Below are positions 23,202-32,004 of a stretch of 50,285 nt of DNA, piece by piece. Numbering within the stretch: the first letter of the stretch is position 1; every line of letters starts with the position of its first letter. The notes beneath the pieces were generated by a model. That model was not told the origin of the DNA and made no database searches. It saw only the letters and a program-made list of their open reading frames with translations. Source of the stretch: an uncultured Collinsella sp. (GTDB taxonomy: Bacteria > Actinomycetota > Coriobacteriia > Coriobacteriales > Coriobacteriaceae); the NCBI GenBank assembly GCA_900544865.1, contig UQXA01000012.1:1-50285 (forward strand), given 5' to 3'. A program made the position numbers and the translations under genes.

Positions 23202-25363
23202 GCGAAAGTATCTATACGCTGCGCGTTTCGAGGGCTGCGGCAGGAGCGTATCCAACGATTTCCGATGCCTTGGCGGCAGCCGATCAGCTCTATCCGGATG
23301 CCGAGCAACCGGTGATGATTCGCGTCGATCCGGGCGAGTATCGCGAGCGGGTCGAGATTCATCGCTCGCATGTGACGATTGAGGGAGAGACGGCCGATAG
23401 CGTGCGTATCGTGGGCGGCTTGGGCGCCAAGATGCCCTCGGGGGACGGATCGGGCATCGACGGAATGCTCGGCACCTTTAGGACCTATACCGTTTTGGTC
23501 GACGCTGATGACGTGCGGCTCGAGAACCTAACGATCGTAAATGATGCCGGCGATGGGCGCGAGGTCGGTCAGGCGATTGCCCTGTATGCCGATGGCGACC
23601 GTCTGGTTGTCGATGCCTGCTGCATTAAGGGGCACCAGGACACACTGTTTTTGGGTCCGCTGCCGCCGCATGAGGTCAAACCGGGCGGGTTCATAGGACC
23701 CAAACAGTATGCGCCGCGCCGGGTGGGGCGCCAATATTTCCGACGTTGCCGGATCGAGGGCGATGTCGACTTTATCTTTGGCGGCGCGCGTGCCTACTTT
23801 GAGGGGTGCGAGATTCGCTCGCTCAACCGCGATATGGATGTCAACGGGTATGTAACGGCAGCCTCCACGCCTAAAGGCGAGCCGTACGGATTTGTGTTTC
23901 ATGGTTGTTCGTTTACAGCTCCGGATGGCGTGGCGCCGGATTCGGTCTACCTGGGCCGTCCTTGGCGCGAATGGGCGCAAACTGCGCTGATCGATTGCTG
24001 GCTGGGGCGACATATCAAGCGCGAAGGCTGGTGGGATTGGAATAAGCCGGCGGCGCACAGCTGCGCGCAGTATGCTGGCGCAATCCTGCATGGGCCGGCG
24101 GGTGATACTACCGACTGGGTGCCGTGGGCAAATAAACTCGATGTGATGGCTGCCGCCGGGTACGCCCGCGAACAGGTGCTTGCCGGTGCGGACGGCTGGG
24201 ATCCCGAGGGCGGCGACGGTGATGCGGTGGAGACGGCTGGGCTATCTGCCAATGGCCGCACCGTGCACATCGAGACGTACTGCGAAGACGAGCCTGCGCT
24301 GCGTGCCCGGCTGAAGCGCGAGGGACGTTCGGCTGCTTTTACGGGCAAGACTCCTGCAGATTTTGAGGCGTGGAAGATTGCGACCAGGACTCGTCTGTAT
24401 GATGTTTTGGGCCTTTCGCTTATGGACCGCGTCCCGATTGAGATTCGTGAGCTCAGCCGCGTGCGGGTTGCCGGCGGCATCGTGCGCACCCATGCGATGC
24501 TGCAGGTGGAGCGCGACGTTTGGATGCCGTTCTACCTGCTCGAGCCGCAGTCGCCTAAGCTCGATGCGTGCGGCCGCAAGTGTTGCTATATCTGCCCGCA
24601 TGGCCATCAGGGAGCGGGTGCTGCAAGCGTAGCCGGTGTTGCGGGCGTGCCGGCTGTCGATGATGCCGTGCGTAAGTTCAATTACGACTACGGTCTGCGT
24701 TTGGCACGCATGGGTTACGTGACCGTCTGCCCCGACGCACGCGGTTGGGGATACCGTCGTGACTGGAAGGGTCAGGGCGATGACGAGAACAGCTACCTGC
24801 GCGGTACGTGTCTGAATCAAGCACGTATGGCCGAGCCACTGGGTCTTACGGTCGCGGGCCTCAACGTCTGGGACAACATGCGTCTGATCGATTACCTAGA
24901 GGCGCGCGGCGACATTGCCATGGATGACCTGGGTTGCTTTGGTTTTTCGGGTGGCGGCTACATGACGTTGTACCTGGCCGCACTCGACCCGCGTGTGCGC
25001 AAGGCGTTTGTCTCGGGCTATCTGTACGGTGTCGACGATTCGCTGCTGCATCTCAATGGCAATTGCAGCTGCAACTACACACCCGGACTTTGGCGCTTAC
25101 TCGACATGGGCGATATTGCCTCGCTTATTGCACCGCGCCCGTTGTTAGTGCAGAGCTGCGAAGAGGATCATCTGAACGGTGCGCGCGGGCTGAAAAATGT
25201 TGACGAGCAGCTCAAGATCGTGCGCGATGCCTACAAGTTGCTGGGTCGCAGAGATGGCCTGCGGCACGAGGTGTGTCCGGGTGAACACCATCTGGGCGTG
25301 GCACATCTTGCCGAGGATATCGAATGGCTCGATTCGCACGTTGCGGAATGCGCCCGTGCATAG
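23198..25363 (+). CDS. Fusion of pectin methylesterase (CE8) and alpha/beta hydrolase
   Basis: This 721-residue protein joins two esterases. Residues about 1-330 are a CE8 pectin methylesterase beta-helix with GHQDTLF (Asp148), EGDVDFIFGGA (Asp191) and YLGRPWREW (Arg254), the expected acid/base, nucleophile and arginine. Residues about 350-721 are an alpha/beta hydrolase with ICPHGHQGAG, CPDARGWGYRRDW, the nucleophile GFSGGG (Ser584), RPLLVQSCEEDHLN and a histidine near residue 697 (PGEHHLG). It resembles family esterases acting on plant polysaccharides. There is no signal peptide, so it acts inside the cell. The domains could strip methyl and acetyl groups from the same imported oligomer. 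The frame is continuous, with no sign of a sequencing fusion. Confidence 0.88.
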   Translation: MSESIYTLRVSRAAAGAYPTISDALAAADQLYPDAEQPVMIRVDPGEYRERVEIHRSHVTIEGETADSVRIVGGLGAKMPSGDGSGIDGMLGTFRTYTVLVDADDVRLENLTIVNDAGDGREVGQAIALYADGDRLVVDACCIKGHQDTLFLGPLPPHEVKPGGFIGPKQYAPRRVGRQYFRRCRIEGDVDFIFGGARAYFEGCEIRSLNRDMDVNGYVTAASTPKGEPYGFVFHGCSFTAPDGVAPDSVYLGRPWREWAQTALIDCWLGRHIKREGWWDWNKPAAHSCAQYAGAILHGPAGDTTDWVPWANKLDVMAAAGYAREQVLAGADGWDPEGGDGDAVETAGLSANGRTVHIETYCEDEPALRARLKREGRSAAFTGKTPADFEAWKIATRTRLYDVLGLSLMDRVPIEIRELSRVRVAGGIVRTHAMLQVERDVWMPFYLLEPQSPKLDACGRKCCYICPHGHQGAGAASVAGVAGVPAVDDAVRKFNYDYGLRLARMGYVTVCPDARGWGYRRDWKGQGDDENSYLRGTCLNQARMAEPLGLTVAGLNVWDNMRLIDYLEARGDIAMDDLGCFGFSGGGYMTLYLAALDPRVRKAFVSGYLYGVDDSLLHLNGNCSCNYTPGLWRLLDMGDIASLIAPRPLLVQSCEEDHLNGARGLKNVDEQLKIVRDAYKLLGRRDGLRHEVCPGEHHLGVAHLAEDIEWLDSHVAECARA

Positions 25364-25432
25364 TCCCTCGGCATGCTGCGAATAAACGGTACGTTCCTGT
25401 ATGACCGCCGATGGGCGGATGAGGAGAAGATC

Positions 25433-26101
25433 ATGGAAACGAAGAGCTTGAGTGAATCGACCATTTGCTGCTTTGGCGACTCAACGACCTGGGGCGACAA
25501 CGGCTGCGGTGGGGGAGGCAACGACATCTCGTGGACCTCGCATTTGGGCGCGTTGCTGGGAGGCGCGGTCATCGAGAACTTTGGCATCAAGGGTTCGCGT
25601 ATTGCCATCAAGGCCGACCGCAGCGATTCGTTTGTCGAGCGCCTGGACGGCATCGACGATGCGGCCGATATCTACATCGTCTTTGGCGGCGTCAACGACT
25701 TTAGCCGCAACGTGCCGCTTGGAGAGCTGGGCAGCACGGACGTGCACGAGTTCTATGGTGCACTCGATTACCTGATCCGCACCATCACGGCGCGTTCGCC
25801 CCAGGCAAAGCTTGTGTTTATGACGCCGTGCAAGACGAGCGGTAAGCACGAGAAGGATATCCCGGCAAGCGATGAGCTCAATCACCTGGGGTTGACGCAG
25901 GTCGCCTACGTAAAGGCGATGCTCGAGGTCTGTGACCGCTACTCCGTTCCGGTGATTGACCTGTATGCGCAAAGTGGCATCAGCCCGTTTTTGCCAGAGC
26001 ACCGCGAGCTCTATATGCCGGACGGTCTGCATTACAGTCCTGCCGGCTATGAGCGCCTGGCGCATCGCATCGCCGCGGGTCTCACCGCCGTTTGCCGCTA
26101 A
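25433..26101 (+). CDS. SGNH/GDSL-family esterase
   Basis: The 222-residue product has the SGNH hydrolase blocks in order: CFGDSTTWGDNG (nucleophile Ser in GDS), FGIKGSRI (conserved Gly), FGGVNDFSRN (Asn) and DGLHYSPAGYERLA (catalytic Asp and His). No signal peptide is seen. Related enzymes deacetylate plant polysaccharides (for example rhamnogalacturonan acetylesterases), which would fit here, but some act on lipids or other acyl esters. The ATG at 25433 follows GAGGAGAAG; the frame extends 20 codons upstream without family similarity. It follows the CE8 fusion by 69 bases and is probably cotranscribed. Confidence 0.87.
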   Translation: METKSLSESTICCFGDSTTWGDNGCGGGGNDISWTSHLGALLGGAVIENFGIKGSRIAIKADRSDSFVERLDGIDDAADIYIVFGGVNDFSRNVPLGELGSTDVHEFYGALDYLIRTITARSPQAKLVFMTPCKTSGKHEKDIPASDELNHLGLTQVAYVKAMLEVCDRYSVPVIDLYAQSGISPFLPEHRELYMPDGLHYSPAGYERLAHRIAAGLTAVCR

Positions 26102-26116
26102 AAGTCTGCCGTTTGC

Positions 26117-26182
26117 GGGGAATATAGGGTTAACGTTCACCCTATATTCCCCGTTCGCGTTACACTAGGGGTAACGTTCACC
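26117..26182. promoter_or_regulatory. Nested palindrome and paired uronate operators upstream of GH105
   Basis: Arms of 14 bases (26117-26130 and 26139-26152) pair perfectly around TAACGTTC, so the first operator (GGGTTAACGTTCACCC) forms the centre of a larger stem. The second, GGTAACGTTCACC, lies at 26170-26182; the AACGTT centres are 41 bases apart. TACACT at 26161-26166 may be the -10. The stem could also end the upstream transcript. Confidence 0.7.
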
Positions 26183-26208
26183 TATCGTTTATGTCAGAGG
26201 GGACAGCA

Positions 26209-27447
26209 ATGGGTTGCAATCAAATCCTGGACCGTTATATCGAGCAGTTGATCGAAACCTCTACGCCGCAGGCGCCGGCTTGGAATATCGAAAAGATTCG
26301 CGCCGGCAAGGAGAACACCTGGAACTATATCGACGGCTGCATGATCAAGGCGCTCATCGAGCTGTACGAGATCACGGGTGAGCAGCGCTACCTGACCTTT
26401 GCCGATGACTACATCGATTTCTTTGTCCAGGACGACGGTACCATCAAGCATTACAACCCGCAGGAGTACAACCTCGATAACGTCAATGCGGGCAAGACCC
26501 TCTACAAGCTCTATGACCTGGTGGGCAAGCCCAAGTACCGTGCCGCCATGGACACCATCTACCGCCAGCTCGAGACCCAGCCGCGCACCAAAGAAGGCGT
26601 GTTTTGGCACAAGGCCGTCTATCCCAACCAGATCTGGCTCGATGGCATGTATATGGCCCAGCCGTTCTACATGCAGTACGAGCTGAGCTTCCACAACCGT
26701 CGTGCCTGCTCGGACAGCTTCCATATGTTCCAGGTCGTGCATGACCTGATGCGCAACCCCCTCAACGGTCTGTACTATCACGCTTACGACGCGAGCCGCA
26801 AACAGTTCTGGTGCGACCCGGTCACCGGCCTTTCGGCTAACTTCTGGCTGCGCGCCGAGGGCTGGTTTGCCATGGCGCTCATCGACACCTGGGAGCTTAT
26901 GCCGCCTTCGATGTCGGCCGAGAAGGACGAGATCCGCAAGATGTTCCACGATCTGATCGACGCCATGCTGCCGTATCAGGACGAGAAGACCGGCATGTGG
27001 CACCAGGTTATCAACCTGCCCAATATCGCCCCCAACTACCTGGAGGAGTCGGGCAGCGCCATCTTTGCCAACGCCATCATGAAGGGCGTGCGTCTGGGCG
27101 TGCTGGGCGAGCGTTACTACCAGTACGGCCGTCGCGCCTTCGACGGCATCTGCGAGACCTGCCTGTCCGAGTATGACGGGCAGCTGGCGCTCGACAACAT
27201 CTGCCTGGTTGCGGGCTTGGGAAACACCGCGCACCGCGAGGGCACGTTTGATTACTACATGAGCGAGCCCGTGGTCAAAAATGATGCAAAGGGTGTGGCG
27301 CCGCTGGTGCTTGCCTATATCGAGACCATGCATCACGACAAGCTGGCCGGTAAGCGCGATCCGCTCGCCCCCTCGGGCGTGTGCTCCATCGAGGACCCGT
27401 TTGGCGGATACGCCCCGGGCATCAACGCTCATAAGGGATGTGAATAA
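26209..27447 (+). CDS. Unsaturated glucuronyl/rhamnogalacturonyl hydrolase, GH105
   Basis: GH105 enzymes remove an unsaturated uronic acid from the non-reducing end of oligosaccharides produced by pectin lyases. The 412-residue (alpha/alpha)6-barrel protein has the family segments WNYIDGCMIKAL, VFWHKAVYPNQIWLDGMYMAQPFYMQY, SANFWLRAEGWFAMALIDTWELMP and YLEESGSAIFANAIMKGVRLG. There is no signal peptide. The ATG at 26209 (MGCNQIL) follows AGAGGGG at good spacing; an ATG at 26191 is in frame but lies in the operator-proximal leader. Two uronate operators precede it. Its presence implies that the cell meets lyase products, although no polysaccharide lyase lies in the window. Confidence 0.9.
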   Translation: MGCNQILDRYIEQLIETSTPQAPAWNIEKIRAGKENTWNYIDGCMIKALIELYEITGEQRYLTFADDYIDFFVQDDGTIKHYNPQEYNLDNVNAGKTLYKLYDLVGKPKYRAAMDTIYRQLETQPRTKEGVFWHKAVYPNQIWLDGMYMAQPFYMQYELSFHNRRACSDSFHMFQVVHDLMRNPLNGLYYHAYDASRKQFWCDPVTGLSANFWLRAEGWFAMALIDTWELMPPSMSAEKDEIRKMFHDLIDAMLPYQDEKTGMWHQVINLPNIAPNYLEESGSAIFANAIMKGVRLGVLGERYYQYGRRAFDGICETCLSEYDGQLALDNICLVAGLGNTAHREGTFDYYMSEPVVKNDAKGVAPLVLAYIETMHHDKLAGKRDPLAPSGVCSIEDPFGGYAPGINAHKGCE

Positions 27448-27448
27448 C

Positions 27449-28354
27449 GTGGGGGCTATTACTCCGGGCGTACGTTTGCACGACCTTCCGCAGGGGACCG
27501 TCGAGGAACGCATTCGCATGGCGGGAGAGCTGGGCTTTTCGTGCATTCAACTGCCGAGCAAGGTGCTCTACGCATCGATGGGGATCGATCGAGGCGGCCT
27601 GACCCACGAGCTTGCCGACCATTTGCGTGCGGTGCTCGACGAGGCGGGCGTTTCGGTCACCGTGCTCGGGTGCTATAAGAATCTGGCGACGCCCGATCGC
27701 CAACAGCTCATGGATAACTTTGCCGAGTACGAGGCATGCTTGAACTTTGCCCAGATGCTCGGCGGATGCCCGGTTGGCACCGAGACCGGTCGCCCCAATG
27801 CACAGAACCGCGTTGCTGACGACCGCATGACCGATGAGGCACTCGATGCGTTTGCAGACGGGCTTGCACACGTCTGCGATCGGGCCGAGGCCGTGGGTGG
27901 GCAAATTTTGATCGAGCCTGGTTGGAACGAAACGGTCAACACGCCGGATCGCTGCCGTGAGGTGCTAGAGCGCGTCTCGAGTCCGTCGCTCGGCGTGATC
28001 TATGACCCGGTATCACTGCTGCACCCCAGTGTTGTTGACGAAGCGCAGGAAATCACCGCGCGCATGCTCTACTTATGCGGCAGTAAGATCCGCGCGCTGC
28101 ACGCCAAGGATTTTGAGGTCGTTGATAACGAGGACGAAGCCGGTTGGTGCGACGGTACGGGTTCGCGCCTGGTGTGTCATGGCGTGGGCGAGACGGGACG
28201 ATATGACTTTGAGCCCGTGGTGGCCTGGGCGGCTGCCGCCTGCCCTGGGATTCCCTGCGTGGTCGAGAACAGCGTGCCGGCGACGGCGGCTGACTGCCTG
28301 GCGACACTCGAGCACATGTCCGCTCGCTGCGGGGCTTCGCATCGCGAGTTATAG
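27449..28354 (+). CDS. Xylose-isomerase-like TIM barrel protein (sugar isomerase/epimerase family)
   Basis: The 301-residue product resembles the AP-endonuclease-2/xylose isomerase-like TIM barrel superfamily: AGELGFSCIQLPSK near the start, NFAEYEACLNFAQMLGGCPVGTE, ILIEPGWNETVNTPDRCREVL, GVIYDPVSLLHP and IRALHAKDFEVV. These segments hold the metal-binding Glu, Asp and His of the fold. The start is a GTG one base after the GH105 stop, 11 bases downstream of AAGGG; a GTG at 27440 is also possible. Tight linkage to GH105 suggests a role in handling a pectin-derived sugar, but the reaction cannot be named. Confidence 0.8.
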   Translation: MGAITPGVRLHDLPQGTVEERIRMAGELGFSCIQLPSKVLYASMGIDRGGLTHELADHLRAVLDEAGVSVTVLGCYKNLATPDRQQLMDNFAEYEACLNFAQMLGGCPVGTETGRPNAQNRVADDRMTDEALDAFADGLAHVCDRAEAVGGQILIEPGWNETVNTPDRCREVLERVSSPSLGVIYDPVSLLHPSVVDEAQEITARMLYLCGSKIRALHAKDFEVVDNEDEAGWCDGTGSRLVCHGVGETGRYDFEPVVAWAAAACPGIPCVVENSVPATAADCLATLEHMSARCGASHREL

Positions 28355-28457
28355 CATTGGCTTTTGCCGTGTCGGCAGATTGAGATTACCTGTATGGGGG
28401 CGGCGGTGAAGGGTCTTTATCGTCGCCCCATTGGATTGCATTAAAAAGGGGAGTTGC

Positions 28458-29675
28458 GTGGCTATCCACATTGTCGAAGAGGCGAATCGTTGCCTGGGTT
28501 GTAAAAGGGCGTTCTGCCAGATTAAGGGCTGCCCGGTTCAGACGCCTATTCCACAGGTCATTGACCTGTTCAAACAGCGTCGTCTAGAAGAGGCGGGCGA
28601 GCTACTGTTCCAGAACAATCCCATGAGCGCGGTCTGCTCCATGGTTTGCAACCATTCGGGCCAGTGCGAGGGCGCGTGCATCCAGGGCCGCAAGGGCGCG
28701 CCGGTGCATTTCTCGAGCATCGAGAACTATATCTCCACGGCATATTTGGATCGTAAGGAGTGGAAGCCCGCACCGTCGTGCGGTAAACAGATTGCTGTGG
28801 TCGGTTCCGGTCCCGCTGGTATTACCGTGGCCATTAAGATGGCCCAGCTGGGCTGTGCCGTCACGGTATTTGAGCAGCGGCCCGAGATCGGCGGTGTGCT
28901 GGAGTACGGTATCCCCGAGTTCCGCCTGCCCCGTGCGCTCGTGCAAAAGTATCGCCACGTGATGTGCTCGCTTGGCGTGCGCGTGCGCCCCTCGACCACC
29001 ATCGGTGGCGCGCTGCATATCGACGACCTGCTGCGCGACGGCTACGATGCGGTCTTTGTCGGTACTGGTACCTGGCGAGCTCGAAAGCTGGGTATTCCCG
29101 GCGAGTCGCGCGGCAACGTGCTGTTTGGTATCGATTATCTGGTCGATCCCACGAGCGTGGCAATCGGGCAGAACGTGGCGGTTATCGGCGCCGGCAATGT
29201 GGCCATGGATGTTGCCCGCACGGCCCTGCGCTCGGGTGCCCGCAAGGTCACTGTGTATGCCCGATCGCGCCATATCTCTGCCATCGATGACGAGATGGAG
29301 CTGACCGAGCTTGACGGTGCCGAGATTGTGCGCGGCAAGGCGATCTGCGCCATCGATGATAACGGTCCGGTGTTCGAGACGTCTATCTTTGACGAGGACA
29401 ACAATGTGGTGGGCTACGAGGAAGAGCTCGACCATGCGTCTGCCGACACAGTTGTGATTGCGGCTTCGCAGGTGCCCAAGGACAAGCTTGTGCTTACGAC
29501 GGGCGGTCTGGAGACCGACCATCGCGGCCTTCTTTCGGTCGACGAGCGCGGCATGACTACCGTGCCTGGCGTCTTTGCCGCCGGCGACGTGGTCAACGGC
29601 CCGCTCACCGTGGTCCATGCCGTAGCTGGTGCCAAGCTCGCCGTCGAAGGCATGACCACCTACCTGGGCCTCTAA
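28458..29675 (+). CDS. GltD-like FAD/NAD(P) oxidoreductase
   Basis: The 405-residue flavoprotein resembles the small subunit of glutamate synthase and related electron-transfer subunits (such as NfnB-type proteins). The N-terminal region has cysteine clusters for iron-sulfur centres (CLGCKRAFCQIKGCP and CSMVCNHSGQCEGACIQG). The FAD site (IAVVGSGPAGITVAIKMAQLG, then FEQRPEIGGVLEYGIPEFRLP), the NAD(P) site (VAVIGAGNVAMDVARTALRSGA) and the final FAD segment (TVPGVFAAGDVVNGPLTVVHA) follow. The GTG start at 28458 is preceded by AAAAAGGGGAG. No large glutamate synthase gene adjoins it, so its partner is unknown. It is closed by the palindromic repeat shared with kdpE. Confidence 0.85.
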   Translation: MAIHIVEEANRCLGCKRAFCQIKGCPVQTPIPQVIDLFKQRRLEEAGELLFQNNPMSAVCSMVCNHSGQCEGACIQGRKGAPVHFSSIENYISTAYLDRKEWKPAPSCGKQIAVVGSGPAGITVAIKMAQLGCAVTVFEQRPEIGGVLEYGIPEFRLPRALVQKYRHVMCSLGVRVRPSTTIGGALHIDDLLRDGYDAVFVGTGTWRARKLGIPGESRGNVLFGIDYLVDPTSVAIGQNVAVIGAGNVAMDVARTALRSGARKVTVYARSRHISAIDDEMELTELDGAEIVRGKAICAIDDNGPVFETSIFDEDNNVVGYEEELDHASADTVVIAASQVPKDKLVLTTGGLETDHRGLLSVDERGMTTVPGVFAAGDVVNGPLTVVHAVAGAKLAVEGMTTYLGL

Positions 29676-29680
29676 CACAT

Positions 29681-29771
29681 CCCGCCCATCGGTTGCGGTG
29701 AAATACGGACTGTTTTGGCTGTCAAAGGTCTTATCTACTCCGTATTCCACCGCAACTTTTTGTTGGGCGGG
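29681..29771. repeat. Palindromic repeat, copy A (between gltD-like gene and kdpE)
   Basis: Arms at 29691-29709 and 29739-29757 pair with two mismatches, and outer CCCGCCCA (29681-29688) pairs with TGGGCGGG (29764-29771). A TTTTT run follows the inner stem on the plus strand, so it can also end both converging transcripts. It is nearly identical, in the same orientation, to copy B at 38088-38170 and related to copy C at 41018-41084. Confidence 0.8.
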
Positions 29772-30476
29772 CTAGAGATGCTGCATGCGGTACCCGACAC
29801 CCATGTGCGTCTGAATCATCTTGGGGTGAGAGGGGTCTGCCTCGATCTTCTTGCGCAGGGTGCGCATGAACACGCGCAGGCTCGCCAGATCGCTGTCCCA
29901 GCTCGTGCCCCATATCTCGCGGGTGATGAAGGTGTGGGTGAGCACCTTGTCGACGTTTTTCGCCAGAAGGACGAGCAATTTGTACTCGGTTGGGGTGAGC
30001 GAGAGCTCGCGTCCGTCTTTCGTAGCGTATCCCGCGGCGTAGTCGATATGCAGCGGACCGTTGTCGAACGTGCTCGCTTCTGTCGACTCGCTCGACGCCA
30101 TCGAGGAGCGCCTCAAATTCGCACGGACGCGCGCGAGCAACTCATCCACAGAAAAGGGCTTGGTGAGGTAGTCGTCTGCCCCTGCGTCAAGTGCTGCAAT
30201 CTTGTCGGAATCTTCGGTGCGCGCCGAAATGACGATAATGGGGACTGCCGACCAACTTCGGATCTTCGTGATGACCTCGATACCGTCAATGTCGGGAAGG
30301 CCGAGGTCGAGCATAATGAGGCTGGGGCCGTGCGACACCGCATCCATGATGGCGGCCTGGCCGTTGCAAACCTTGCTCACGACATAGCCGTGAAGGTCAA
30401 GCGCGGTCGAAACGAGTTTTTGAACGGTCAGGTCATCTTCGACCAAGAGGACGCGTGGCTTAGCGGCATTATTCAT
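29772..30476 (-). CDS. kdpE: Response regulator KdpE
   Basis: KdpE activates kdpFABC when potassium is limiting. The 234-residue OmpR-type regulator has a receiver domain: VLLVEDD acidic pair, phosphorylated Asp in IMLDLGLPDIDG, and Lys in YLTKPFSVDELLARV. A winged-helix DNA-binding domain follows (LSLTPTEYKLLVLLAKNVDKVLTHTFITREIWG...LRVFMRTLRKKIEADPSHPKMIQTHMGVGYRM). I place the start at 30476 (MNNAAKPRVLLVEDD), overlapping the kdpD stop by 8 bases; the upstream extension is a shadow of kdpD. It is cotranscribed with kdpD and converges on the GltD-like gene. Confidence 0.95.
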   Translation of the reverse strand: MNNAAKPRVLLVEDDLTVQKLVSTALDLHGYVVSKVCNGQAAIMDAVSHGPSLIMLDLGLPDIDGIEVITKIRSWSAVPIIVISARTEDSDKIAALDAGADDYLTKPFSVDELLARVRANLRRSSMASSESTEASTFDNGPLHIDYAAGYATKDGRELSLTPTEYKLLVLLAKNVDKVLTHTFITREIWGTSWDSDLASLRVFMRTLRKKIEADPSHPKMIQTHMGVGYRMQHL

Positions 30477-32004
30477 GAATCTCGATCTCCTCGGCAGGCA
30501 GGGTAAAACGGAAGACGGCCCCATGGGGGTGGTTGTCGCGAACTTCGATGACGCCGCCATGCGCCTCCACGATGGAGCGGCAGAGCGACAGCCCAAGGCC
30601 GATGCTTCGACGCGAATCCACGGGCCGCGTATTGCTTGAGGTGAAGAAGCGCTCAAAGATATGAGGCTTGTCGCAGTCTGCTACACCCGGCCCATCGTCT
30701 GCGACGTCCACCACGATGAACTCACCCTCGCGACGTGCGCTGATGGTGACAGTCGAGTCCTCGGGCGTGTATTTGAAGGCGTTCATGATGAGATTCGTAA
30801 GCACCTGCATGATGAGATGGACGTCGATGCGTACCAGCAGGATGTCGTCAGTGTGCTCGATGGTGACGGCACGTCCATGCGATGCTTGGGCGACATGGCT
30901 GAGGGCGGCCTCGATGACCTCGTCGATGAGCTCGGATGTTAAGTTGAGGCGAATGGTGCCGTCCTCGACGCGTGTGATGGCGAGGAGGTTTTCCACGGTA
31001 TCGATAAGCCAGAGGGAGTCGTCGTAGATGGCATCGGCAAGATCGCAGCGTTGTTCGAGGCTGAGCTTCTCGTCGCTCTTCCGAAGGATTGCCGCAGATC
31101 CGGATATAGCCGTGAGGGGTGTCCTCAAATCGTGGCCGATGGAGCGCAAAAGGTTGGCGCGCAGCTGCTCGTTTTTCGCCAAGACCGCAGCCTCTTCGCG
31201 CTCTTGCGCCGCCCGGTCGCTTTCGAGCGCCAAGGCGCATTCACCTACGATAGATAGGACGATCGAATGCTCGAAGGCTTCGATCTCGCGCCCCTCCAGG
31301 GCGATGCCGATGACACCGAATACCTTGTCGCCGGTGCGAACCGCGAGGTAGAGACAGCGCGCCTCAGGCAGGGTCCGCGTGCTTGCGCCCGCGCGCTTGT
31401 TGTTGGTGTAGGTCCAGGTTGCAACGGCGCGCTCGTAGTCGGTGAGCAGCGACGCGGGTCGGTTTTCGGTGCCAGCGGACTCATAGAGCGCCTTGCCGAG
31501 CGTGCCGTGTTCGGCGGGGTAGAAGACCACGTCGAGTTTTAGCAGTTTGACGAGTTGGTTCATGGCGACGCGGGCGCACTCCTCCGCGCTATGGGCTTGC
31601 TGCAAGAGCTGGTTCGTTTCGAGGAGTACGCGCGTTTTGAATGCGTTCTCGGCGGATGTACGGGCGTTGTCGGCGATGCGCGCAGTTAACTCGCCGGCGA
31701 CCATAGCGGTGGCGAACATGATGCCGAACGTGACCAGATAGCTTCGGTCGTAGCTGGCGAGCGAAAACAGAGGCGTGACGAAGCAGAAGTTGTAAAGCAC
31801 TACAGAGAGCACGCTCGATACGATCGTGCAGATACGCCCCGTCGTGGTGACGGCGGTCAGCAGGGCCGTGAAGATATAGAGGGATATGATGCTGGAATCG
31901 GCAAATCCCAGATGGCGGAAAGCCGTGCCGATCGCCGTGGCGGCAAGAGAGAGCCAGCGTGCGAAGCACGTTTCGGCTGCTGGGCGGCTGCAGGGCGAGC
32001 GCAT
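30469..32004 (-). CDS. kdpD: Sensor kinase KdpD, membrane and histidine kinase part
   Basis: This 511-residue frame carries the second half of KdpD. It has four membrane segments (about residues 17-105), a GAF-like linker (about 130-260) and the kinase with H-box LLRSIGHDLRTPLTAISGSA, N-box LIMNAFKYTPED, DDGPGV and GLGLSLCRSIVEAHGG. The first half lies in another frame (31589-33202); one base has to be skipped (+1) to join them, near 32010-32020. An ATG at 32004 with AAAGGA eight bases upstream could start this half independently. So it is either a real separate polypeptide, a product of a +1 shift, or the remains of a frameshifted gene. Confidence 0.85.
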   Translation of the reverse strand: MRSPCSRPAAETCFARWLSLAATAIGTAFRHLGFADSSIISLYIFTALLTAVTTTGRICTIVSSVLSVVLYNFCFVTPLFSLASYDRSYLVTFGIMFATAMVAGELTARIADNARTSAENAFKTRVLLETNQLLQQAHSAEECARVAMNQLVKLLKLDVVFYPAEHGTLGKALYESAGTENRPASLLTDYERAVATWTYTNNKRAGASTRTLPEARCLYLAVRTGDKVFGVIGIALEGREIEAFEHSIVLSIVGECALALESDRAAQEREEAAVLAKNEQLRANLLRSIGHDLRTPLTAISGSAAILRKSDEKLSLEQRCDLADAIYDDSLWLIDTVENLLAITRVEDGTIRLNLTSELIDEVIEAALSHVAQASHGRAVTIEHTDDILLVRIDVHLIMQVLTNLIMNAFKYTPEDSTVTISARREGEFIVVDVADDGPGVADCDKPHIFERFFTSSNTRPVDSRRSIGLGLSLCRSIVEAHGGVIEVRDNHPHGAVFRFTLPAEEIEIHE

